A stretch of 64,000 bases of DNA from Cytauxzoon felis. Taxonomy: Eukaryota > Apicomplexa > Aconoidasida > Piroplasmida > Theileriidae. Numbering within the stretch: position 1 is the stretch's first letter; each line of letters opens with the position of its first letter. The notes below the pieces were generated by a model. It saw only the letters and a program-made list of their open reading frames with translations, was not told the origin of the DNA and did no database searches. The translations under genes and the position numbers were made by a program. Location of the stretch: contig JAIQCW010000058.1 in the NCBI GenBank assembly GCA_020283715.1, positions 1 through 64,000 on the forward strand, given 5' to 3'. Positions 45,555 to 54,956 of this stretch are shown piece by piece.

Positions 45555-48500
45555 CTCCTCTATCAATCTCATATTCTCCTTATAATCCTTAACACTCATC
45601 ATCATATTCAATACCTGACGCAATTGATTACCCATCGCACGAGATCTATATTATACATATATACATACCATATTAACATCACCACCTGAGGTCCAATCCA
45701 ACTCCTTTCCCACTCGCCGTGGTGGCCTTCCTTATTTACTTCCCCTTCCAGCTCCCGTAGATCGCTTCCAGGTTCCACTTGAGGTCCAACCACTACAATC
45801 GCCACGATCTCTGGGAGTGGCTATACTCTTTAGAGATAGGTAATTAGAAGAGCTGACGGCAGGATAAAGAGAGTAGGATTGGACCTCAGGTGGTACGTCT
45901 AGTGGAGAAGATAGTTGGATTGGACATTGGGTTGAAAACCTTTGTACATACCCGCAGATGCAGATGAGTGAGTTATTTTCATTGATGAGATTGATTATAT
46001 CTTTATTCTTTCTTTTGATGATTTCTTGTACGTAGATTTTATCCTGAATGAGTATGATATTATGGGGTGATATTACAAACTTCTTCTCTTGAGAGTGCAT
46101 AATGAATTTTGATATTATTACGTTTTTCTAACTCTTTTAATTCATCGATGTAAAGGATATCATTTTTTGTACGAAATCCCAACACTAATATTTTGCGATT
46201 ATTATCATCAAATCTTTGCCAAAATCCACGAAATGGGGCAATACCTATTTATTAATGATCTCATTTATACATTTAATATTTAATACCTGCACCATTAGAT
46301 ATAAGTAACATTGGATGTTCTATCGATTCAATCTTAGAGAATTCCGATCGTTTAACATATAATTTTACAACCTCACCATTATTCAATTCACACAAATACG
46401 TACTACAAGCACCTCTAAACTCCCTACGACACTTCAACATCTCACGACTTATACCACGAACAAATATCCCTATCAATAATTATTATTGAATGTGGGGGTA
46501 AAAAACACAATAATTATAATAAACCCCATAATAACCCCACTCCGCTTGAGGTCCAATCCAACTCTCTTCATCCTGCCGTCAGCTCTTCCAATTACCTCCC
46601 CGTAAACGGTAGAGCCACTCCCGGAGATCGTGGCGGAAGTATAGTCATTGGACCTCAAGTGGAGACCTCAGGTGGAAGTGGATTACCCGTAGCTGATCTC
46701 AGGGAAGCGAAGGGACAACTAAATAGAGAAGCCACCACGGCTAGTGGGAACAGTGGTTGTAACCTCAGGTGGAGTCGAGTGGAAGAGAAATTGACATGTA
46801 CAAACCTTTATTGAGATGGGTATTATAGAATTTTTTGAGTGAGTGTAGGTTTTCATGTATTTTTTTTACGGTGATTGTGATATTATAATCCTGAAATTAA
46901 TATGATATGTTATTAATGTATAGATTTAATACCTTTAATGGTGATGATGAAATTGTATATGGTCTGGGGATTTTTTTTGGTACAATTTGTAAAAAAACCC
47001 GACAAATTAAATCTTATATTATCCATAAATAATTTTATAAATTCAAATAAATTTAATGATAATTCTATCCTTAACCAATTCATTATAGATTCATTACCAA
47101 TTACAGAATTCAATCTCTCACAATCCTTATCTGTCTTCAAAAAACTACACAAATCCATCAATACATCATCCGATGGCAACGTCGTCAAATCCAAATACCA
47201 ATCCAAAGCATCCTATCATATATTTATATATTTCACGACTTGAGGTCCAATCCTACTCTTCATTCCACCTATGTTCCACTCGCCGTGGTGGCCTTCTCTA
47301 TTTACCTCACCTCGACTCCCATGGATCGTCTCGGATACTTTGCCACGATCTCTGGGAGTGGCTATACTCTTTAGAGATAGGTAATTAGAAGAGCTGTCTG
47401 CAAGACCAAGAGAGTTGGATTGTATCCTCGAGTGGATTGGTGAGTAGGAAGGAGGGGACCTCAAGTTAAGGTAAATGAATCAGGTTGGACATACTTGTAT
47501 GGTGCATGGTATTGGAAATGGTTTTGAATGGTTATTATCGTTTTCATATCTTGGTATAAATGTAATTATTTTATTGAGATCTGGATAAGAAATGTATAAA
47601 TTGTGGTGTTTTTTAATTAAACCTGATTCACTAATGCCCAATTTCCCAATAAAATAATCTACCTGTAATAAAATATTAATGCTAAATATTATAAAAATAT
47701 CAACATACAACATGCTTTGGATTCTTATGTAATATATAAACCGTGTCAGCCGTACCATATAATTTATCATACTCTAATGTCTATATTATATAAAAATAAA
47801 CCAACGTCCTAAAAGCAATCACACACTGAGGTACAATCCAACTCATCTGCACCTCTTTTCCCACTCGCCGTTCCACCTGAGGTCCATCCTGCCGTCAGCT
47901 CTTCTATTTACTTCGCCCTCAAGTTCCCGTAGATCACTTTCGGGTAATCTGCTTGAGGTCCAATCACTATACATCTGCCACGATCTCTGGGAGTGGCTAT
48001 ACTCTTTAGAGATAGGTAATTAGAAGAGGCTCCACGCCTAGTGGAAGGAGAGTTGGATTGTACCTCAGATGGAGCAGAGTGTAAAAGTGGATAGTGGCTA
48101 TGGTGGTTATGTTTTATGGAATAAACGTACGATTGTGTGTGTATTTTGTTCACTTTTGGGTGTGAGATTGTTATTATTGATAACGGTAGAGTTGATACAT
48201 AATAGTTGTTGTTTACAAATGACATCACTTGTTTTAAGTTGAGTATCATCATTATATGATGATAAATAACGTATTTCTAATGGTGCTATTTATTATAAAT
48301 GGGGTTTTTTATCAATAAAATTTGACATACCGATATTTCTCCATGAATCAGTTGATTTAATTGTACGTGTAAGATCAATTACCATAGGATCTAATCCATA
48401 TAATATTTGTAATGATTCAAATAAATTTGGTAACCATTTATCAAATTCATTACGCATACCAACCAATGCATCACCATAACCACTAATTAAATATATAATA

Positions 48501-50819
48501 TAAAAAAAATCATATACTCATACAAAGACAATTAACAAACCGTTATCTACTCTGCCTCTCTTTGTCTTGCAGCTCTCCACCTGAGGTCCAATCCACCTCT
48601 TTTCGTCTTGCAGACAGCTTCTATATTTACCTTTTCCTTCGCCTCCCTGAGATCAGCTACGGGTAGTCCACTTGAGGTCTTATTCTTCCAGTAGATGAAT
48701 ATTATGGGGATTATTATCTTAATTATGGTGTTTTTTATCCCTACATTTGTGGGGTATGTGCTGTGGAAGTTTAATATTGGACTTCAAGTGGAGACATCCG
48801 CCACGATCTCTGGGAGTGGCTCCACCCTTCAGGGATAGGTAATTGGAAGAGCCTCACGGCGAGTGGAAAAGATGGTTGTAACCTCAGGTGTAGAGCTGAC
48901 GGTAGGACGAAGTATGTACTTCAGGTGTAAATAAATTATGTTGATGATAGACGTACATTTTACAGAATTCATTGGCGTTTAATTCATGTAGTAATTGATT
49001 TAGATCATCGGCTGCTTTATTATAATAGTCATAACTTGTATTACCTAAACCAAAAATCGTATAACGAAATCCATCCAATCTACATCCATCACGTATCAAC
49101 ATTCTCAACTATACATCAATATATCACGAAATACAAGAACATAACATATTCTACTCGCCTCCACCCGAGATTACAGCCACCGTTGGTCTTGCAGACAGCT
49201 CTCTTCGTCCTGCCGTCAGCTCTTCCATTTACCTCCCCCTCCGCTTCCCTGAGATCAGCTACGGGTAATCCACCTGAGGTTACATCACTAACTATATGTT
49301 CTTCCGGGTTAACACCTTTTGTTCCTCCGGGTAGAATTCGTGCTCTTAGGGGTTGAAATCCTTCGTTCTTCGGGGTAGACAAATTCAGTTCCTCTTCATT
49401 ACCTTCGCCACGATCTCTGGGAGTGGCTATACTCTTTAGAGATAGGTAATTGGAAGAGGCTCCACGGCGAGTGGAAGAGAGTTGGATTGGACCTCAGGTG
49501 GAACGGCGAGTGGAAAGACAAGGTTGTGACCTCGGGTGGATTGGTGATTACATTTTTTCTTTGTTATACGTACCCATTTGATGAATTTGACTGTATCATC
49601 TGTGAATAATCCATCATAATGTGTGGCGATGATGAAGATGATGACATAATTATGTGTGAAATGATTGTGATTAAAATCCTAAAGATAATTAATTTAAAAT
49701 ATAAAAAATCATACATCTAAATTAATTGCATGTGAATGAAATATATTTTTATTCCATTGTATTAATAAATTAATTAATAAATGCGATAAAGATTCTGCAG
49801 TACCAGTTTGACTTCCATAGTATACATAACATTTTCCTAATTCCAAATCTATACCTTTATCAATAATACCCTTATTCATTAATAATCCATCACCATTAAT
49901 ACCATAACCAAATCTAGAAAGCATCCATCTACCCGGAAGAACAGAAAATATTCTCATCATTGATATATCACTAATTTTAACTATACCCGATGTAAAATCC
50001 ATATCTTCTCCACTTCCACTCTTTCCCAATACCTCCTCTCTTCCAGTAACCGTTCCACCTGACGTCTTCCACTCGCCGTGGTGGCCTTCTCTATTTACTT
50101 CCCCTTCCAGCTCCCGTGGATCGCTTCCAGGTATTCCACTTGGGGTTACATTATTAACTTCCTGTTCTTCCGGGTTATCATCTTTTGTTCCTCCGGGTAG
50201 ATTTCCTGTTCTTAGGGGTTGAAAATTTTCGTTCATTCGAGTTGACATATCCTGTTCTTCTTAATTATCTTCGCCACGATCTCTGGGAGTGGCTATACTC
50301 TTTAGAGATAGGTAAATAAGGAAGCTGTCTGCAAGACGAAGATAAGGTTGTAACATTAGGTGTATATAAGGTTGTAACCTCGGGTGGAATGGCGAGTGGA
50401 AATAGATTGTTGAGTAATATACTTTGGTAATAGTATTGTCTATATTTCAAGGTATTATAAATTGCGATGTACGATGATTGTACTTTTGTTATATTATGAA
50501 ATAAATTAGTTTGGATTTCATATGGTGTATATTTAATTTGGGATAATGATTGTAATGTATATTGATTATCTTTGGTAAAGATACCTAATAAGAAATTGGG
50601 TATAGATATAGAATTCCAAAACACATTATAGAGATTATTATAATTTTGATTATATAAAATTGAGTATTTATTCTTTATAAAATTTATTAATAATAGAATA
50701 TAATTTGTAGAGAATCTTTGGATATGATTATAATAACCTCCATCATCTTTTTTATATTTATAATAAATAAAATAAATAATTAGACATATAATAGTAATAT
50801 ATAATAAATTAAATTTCAT
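45546..50819 (-). CDS. NADPH-cytochrome P450 reductase (diflavin reductase), multi-exon, one frame break
   Basis: Transfers electrons from NADPH through FAD and FMN. Internal exons traced: 49678-49574, 49108-48957, 48482-48331, 48285-48131, 47780-47709, 47662-47495, 47212-46933, 46890-46806, 46469-46287, 46244-46081, 46043-45952, 45645-45546. A 5' exon ends at 49715, and a first exon with a membrane anchor starts at 50819 (MKFNLLYITIICLIIYFIYY). FMN domain: YYGSQTGTAESL, FIIATHYDGLFTD, FGLGNTSYDYYNKA. FAD: RPYTISSSPLK. NADPH: LISNGAGIAPFRGFW, HYALSREE, CICGSRAMG; it ends in Trp as expected. The exon at 47212-46933 changes frame at eight T bases (46971-46978): one base fewer links FTNCTKK to IPRPYTISSSP. 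Introns are either 36-46 bp or 282-474 bp with elements. The junction between the first two exons is unresolved, and the assignment of the first exon is less sure. Confidence 0.85.
45680..45935 (-). repeat. Modular element in last P450 reductase intron
   Basis: Tip, P, V variant, H, R, tip, running with the gene. Confidence 0.9.
46535..46795 (+). repeat. Modular element in P450 reductase intron
   Basis: R, H (GTAAACGG variant), tips, V, reversed P, tip, opposite to the gene. Confidence 0.9.
47235..47470 (-). repeat. Modular element in P450 reductase intron
   Basis: P, V-like CTCGACTCCCATGGATCGTC, H, Q, tips. Confidence 0.88.
47825..48085 (-). repeat. Modular element in P450 reductase intron
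   Basis: P, tip, R, V variant, H, reversed P-like GAGGCTCCACGCCTAGTGG, tip. Confidence 0.9.
48575..48935 (-). repeat. Modular element with AT core in P450 reductase intron
   Basis: Tip, Q, V, then an AT-rich core (48690-48775) containing TTATGGTGTTTTTTATCCCT, similar to the end of family C and to the core at 21275, then H, P, tip, R. Confidence 0.88.
49150..49545 (-). repeat. Modular element with G core in P450 reductase intron
   Basis: Q, R, V, four G units (49299-49380), H, P, tips. Confidence 0.9.
50030..50400 (-). repeat. Modular element with G core near the 5' end of the P450 reductase
   Basis: Tip, P, V variant, four G units (50163-50256), H, Q, tips. It lies between the anchor exon and the FMN-domain exon, and part of it stays open in both frames. 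Confidence 0.9.
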
Positions 50820-53800
50820 ATTTGGAATTCTTCTGGTATATTGACATCGGTCAATTTAACATTTTCTAATGGTTGGAAATTTTGTGCGGCTAATTGATCA
50901 TAAGTAGGTTCTGGTAATTCATGTGTATCAATAGATCTATTTCTTAATACATACATTTTATATAATTCAGCATGTTTTCTAGCCATTAATGGTGTAGCAT
51001 ATCTTTTAGCATAAAATGATTTTGAATGTTTAGCACCTTCTCTTGTTTTCCATTGTGCCATAAATCTTTGTTGCCTTTTATCATATGATACAGATGCTGA
51101 TACTACATGTGATGATGAATTTGTACATTTTGTATTACCATCATCTATCTTCTTATCATTATTATTTTTTCTTGATATAAATCTCTTATCTTTCTTCTTA
51201 TTTATTATAGTATCTATACTATTCATATAATCTTCATCATATATATAATCTGTATTCAATCTCTCACGCCTTATTCTATTATCATCCATCTGTCTAGATG
51301 ATATCCTCCTCTTATTACATCTCACCCTTCTACCATTAATTGTCCAATCTTCATCTACATCACCACGCCATCTAAGATTACCACCTTTTCTTCCACCTCC
51401 ACCTGAGGTCCTTTCTTTCCACTCGCCATTCCACCTGAGGTCCATCCTGCCGTCAGCTCTTTTATTTAGTTCCCCCTCCAGCTCCCGTAGATCGCTTTCG
51501 GGTTCCATTTCCACTTGAGGTCCAGTACTAACTACATAACTGCCACGATCTCCGGGAGTGGCTATACCCTTTAGGGATAGATAATTGGAAGAAGCGCCAC
51601 GCCGAGTGGAAGACAAGGTTGAACGATTGGTAGAGTTAACATCAACTGAAGAATTGACTGTAGGACGACTTATTATAGAAGTATGATTAGATGAAGTAAT
51701 ATCATGTAGACGATTTCTTATAGAATTATTAGAGAGATTGATTGGTAATGAAGTATTTGATGAATTATCTAATAGATTTATAGTAGAATTAGATGGATAT
51801 CTTGTTGAACGTCTAGTTGGTATATATGTTGTAACATCTGATATATTATTATTTATATTCTTTATTGTAGAATCTATAAAATCTATATCAAATTGATATC
51901 TATCATCAAAAAATTTCCCCATATTATTACGCTTATTATTATTATCATCCTTTGTATAATAATAATTATTCCCCACATTTAAACATGGGGTGGATGAATA
52001 ATTATTATAATCTATTGATAAATTATGTTCATCATTAGATTTTAATAAATTATAACCATCTTTATATAATACATTCATTAATATTTTTTCAAAATCATTA
52101 TTAATATTATTATTTTTATATTCTAATAATTGTTCTGTCTCATCTATAGGATTTATCATATCATCCATTGTTGCTAATATATTCTCATCCAAATAACCAT
52201 AATTCGTCTCAGCATCCTCATCTATCATCTCATTAAATATACAAGACATCGTTGTTGTATCAACAGATGATGACATACTCACTCCATCCAACTTATCAAC
52301 ATTCTGTCCATCCACTCCACCTGAGGTTACAACCTTGTCTTCCTCTTGCAGAGAGCTTTCTCTATTTACTTCCCCTTCCAGCTCCCGTAGATCGTTTTCG
52401 GGTAGGACAGTTGAAGTTACACCATTTACATCCTGTTTAACATCAGGAACAGGATTAATATTATCATCAACGTTAAATGCCGATGTTATATCAAATTCAT
52501 CATCATCGTTATCACAAGATGATATCAAATAATCATTGTTAGACGTCAATGAATACGAATGATTATTCGATTGCCAATTATAATCATCAAATACAGGAAC
52601 CTCATCAAATTTACATGATGATATATCGTCATCTTCCAATTGAAGATCTATATCTATGACTTCATTTACACCTGAGGTCGTCCTGCCGTCAGCTCTTCTA
52701 TTTATTTCCCCCTCCAGCTCCCGTAGATCGCTTCCAGGACCACTTGAGGTCCGATCACTACCTTCACCTCCACCACGATCTCCGGGAGTGGCATCACTCT
52801 TTAGAGATAGGTAATTAGAAGAAGGCTCCACGGCGAGTGGAACAGTGGTTGTAACATCAGGTGGAGCTGCAAGACCAACCGTGGATGTAATATTCGATGG
52901 TGAAGATGATACGTGATCATTATGGCTATTATTCAATTTAGAATTATTGTGTACTTTACCCCCACATTCACCAAGATAGCCACGATCTCCGGGAGTGGCA
53001 TTACCGTTTACAGGGAGTGAATTAAAAGAGCTCTCTGCAAGAGGAACAGACGCGGATTGTACATCGGATGGAGACTTAACGGTCGTAGGATGGACGGAGT
53101 GATTGAATCCTTCCGTGGATGATGTTTCGGTGTTAGAATCGATACGATCGAGTGTTTGTTTAAGTATTTTATTATATGTATTATTATCAAATGTTATATT
53201 TAATCGTAAGCATTCTAATTTATAGATAATTTTAAAATAGTCTACATCATTAACACGTGTCCATAATAATGTAGGGTTGCCCCCAGTAAAACGTTCATAA
53301 ATGGGGATAAAAATAGATTCATATTGTTTTAATGTATTTAAATTATTATTATTAATAATATTATCAAAATGGTATACATAATCATTACCATTTGGTGGTA
53401 TACCCCATGGATGACATACAGCACGTATTAAATCTAATGTATTTAATAATTTCATTTGTAATAAAAAAAAATATACTTGTGATATCATTTCATTCTTATC
53501 AATTTTATAATTAAACCCCATATTATAATCTAATTTCATTAAATTATTATTATTCATTAGATGATGGGGTTTTTTCAAATCATCCCTATAATTTTTATTC
53601 TTAATTTTATAATCATCCCTTCTAGGTAAATCATATACAAATTTAGGTTGTTCTGTTAAACAATATTCTGATGATCCACCATCTACAAATGGAAATGATG
53701 AACATTCATCATCATAATTACTCATAACTACACCTTCACTAGTACTTTCTGTATAGCCATTCTCATCATCACTCTCCATCCTCTTTGTTGGACATAAATT

Positions 53801-54226
53801 AATAGATGGCGATGTAAAACTACCAGAAGGGGTAAAATGTTTATCATCCAATGAAGATATATTAACTATTCTTCCACTTTTACTATGTCTTCCCCTATGT
53901 TCTCCACCTGAGGTCAAATCCACACTACCTTCTCCACGATCTCCGGGAGTGGCTATACCGTTTACGGGGAGATAATTGGAAGAGCCTCCACGGCGAGTGG
54001 ACATCCTGCCGTCAGCTTCTCTCTTTACTTCCCCCTCCGCCTCCCGTAGATCAGCTGCGGGTTCCACTTGAGGTCCAATACTATTGTTCATTCCATCACC
54101 CAAGTAAGGTGATAAAGATGAAATTGGAAATGATGATTCATCCAATATATTCCTCTTATTTAAAGAATAATCGTCGGAAGATTTAAAATTATTATAATTA
54201 ACTTGTGATATACAGTTAACATTCAT
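50816..54226 (-). CDS. ApiAP2 DNA-binding protein with five in-frame elements
   Basis: The 1136-residue single frame ends with an AP2/ERF-like domain (about residues 1040-1095): VSASVSYDKRQQRFMAQWKT, then KHSKSFYAKRYATPLMARKHAELYKMYVLRN, the three-strand and helix pattern of apicomplexan AP2 factors that act as sequence-specific transcription regulators. A conserved-looking helical block precedes it (residues about 235-365: MISQVYFFLLQMKLLNTLDL ... TGGNPTLLWTRVNDVDYFKI), function unknown. Much of the rest is Asn/Asp-rich. Modular elements lie in frame at 53895-54080, 52970-53100, 52670-52890, 52310-52420 and 51395-51640, all in the sense of the gene and adding up to roughly a quarter of the protein. 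The stop TGA overlaps the ATG of the P450 reductase anchor exon (ATGA). Confidence 0.82.
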   Translation of the reverse strand: MNVNCISQVNYNNFKSSDDYSLNKRNILDESSFPISSLSPYLGDGMNNSIGPQVEPAADLREAEGEVKREADGRMSTRRGGSSNYLPVNGIATPGDRGEGSVDLTSGGEHRGRHSKSGRIVNISSLDDKHFTPSGSFTSPSINLCPTKRMESDDENGYTESTSEGVVMSNYDDECSSFPFVDGGSSEYCLTEQPKFVYDLPRRDDYKIKNKNYRDDLKKPHHLMNNNNLMKLDYNMGFNYKIDKNEMISQVYFFLLQMKLLNTLDLIRAVCHPWGIPPNGNDYVYHFDNIINNNNLNTLKQYESIFIPIYERFTGGNPTLLWTRVNDVDYFKIIYKLECLRLNITFDNNTYNKILKQTLDRIDSNTETSSTEGFNHSVHPTTVKSPSDVQSASVPLAESSFNSLPVNGNATPGDRGYLGECGGKVHNNSKLNNSHNDHVSSSPSNITSTVGLAAPPDVTTTVPLAVEPSSNYLSLKSDATPGDRGGGEGSDRTSSGPGSDLRELEGEINRRADGRTTSGVNEVIDIDLQLEDDDISSCKFDEVPVFDDYNWQSNNHSYSLTSNNDYLISSCDNDDDEFDITSAFNVDDNINPVPDVKQDVNGVTSTVLPENDLRELEGEVNRESSLQEEDKVVTSGGVDGQNVDKLDGVSMSSSVDTTTMSCIFNEMIDEDAETNYGYLDENILATMDDMINPIDETEQLLEYKNNNINNDFEKILMNVLYKDGYNLLKSNDEHNLSIDYNNYSSTPCLNVGNNYYYTKDDNNNKRNNMGKFFDDRYQFDIDFIDSTIKNINNNISDVTTYIPTRRSTRYPSNSTINLLDNSSNTSLPINLSNNSIRNRLHDITSSNHTSIISRPTVNSSVDVNSTNRSTLSSTRRGASSNYLSLKGIATPGDRGSYVVSTGPQVEMEPESDLRELEGELNKRADGRMDLRWNGEWKERTSGGGGRKGGNLRWRGDVDEDWTINGRRVRCNKRRISSRQMDDNRIRRERLNTDYIYDEDYMNSIDTIINKKKDKRFISRKNNNDKKIDDGNTKCTNSSSHVVSASVSYDKRQQRFMAQWKTREGAKHSKSFYAKRYATPLMARKHAELYKMYVLRNRSIDTHELPEPTYDQLAAQNFQPLENVKLTDVNIPEEFQI
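51395..51640 (-). repeat. Modular element, in frame inside ApiAP2 (copy 5)
   Basis: P-like arm, H, V variant, R, tips. It encodes [15 protein letters not shown] and LRELEGELNKR. Confidence 0.9.
52310..52420 (-). repeat. Short modular element, in frame inside ApiAP2 (copy 4)
   Basis: V variant, Q-like arm, tip; H and D missing. It encodes [11 protein letters not shown]. Confidence 0.85.
52670..52890 (-). repeat. Modular element, in frame inside ApiAP2 (copy 3)
   Basis: Tip, P, H, V variant, R. It encodes NYLSLKSDATPGDRG. Confidence 0.9.
52970..53100 (-). repeat. Truncated modular element, in frame inside ApiAP2 (copy 2)
   Basis: Tip-like end, Q-like arm and H (CCTGTAAACGG variant) only. It encodes [15 protein letters not shown]. 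Confidence 0.85.
53895..54080 (-). repeat. Rearranged modular element, in frame inside ApiAP2 (copy 1)
   Basis: V comes before R, P and H, the reverse of the usual order, yet the frame is kept: [11 protein letters not shown] then [15 protein letters not shown]. Confidence 0.88.
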
Positions 54227-54229
54227 ATT

Positions 54230-54956
54230 TTATCGAATTTATACATATAATTGCGATTAATATATAATGATTCCAAAGAATACACTAATATTCTACACAT
54301 AAGCAATGATCATTTACACACTGACCATATAGTACAAATTACAGATGATAAATTATACAAGCTGATTTAGATATAATATAAAATATACAACTAATCTAAC
54401 ATATAATGTGTCTTGTGTGTAGGTTACCCTTTGATTTTGTTGATTATAATATACAATTGTGTGGCAAATAGATCAACCACATGTGTGTAAGAATAACGAT
54501 ATAAAACCGGATGATAACGACGATTAAATTATAAATATGATATAAATAAATTAAAATATATCATTAGATTATATAAATTAATAGAAGTATAGAAAAATTT
54601 GATGGATTTTTAATAAATTACAATAAAAACAGCGGATGTTGTACACATCATCCATAAATAGGCGAAAAATTACATATTATTATTTAATTTTTATGATTCT
54701 ATTATTAAAATTTAATCTTCTAACTTATAAATTATGTTTTGTCTAAAAAAATTTTTTCCCCTCTTCCTACCATTCATACACCACTTGTACCACATGATGA
54801 TAATTTAACCCTAGATCCTATAATTTATTATCCAATACATAATGTCTATATTAATCTGTTACAACTTAAAGACATCTTGTCTAATTGTATATTCTCCTTC
54901 CCATAAGCACATTAGTGCACATTAAGTTCCATTTCTTTTATTTTAAATTATTTAAA
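54230..54956. other. Divergent intergenic region, ApiAP2 / filamin-repeat gene
   Basis: About 730 bp without element copies or coding signal between two diverging starts; probable double promoter region. Confidence 0.45.
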
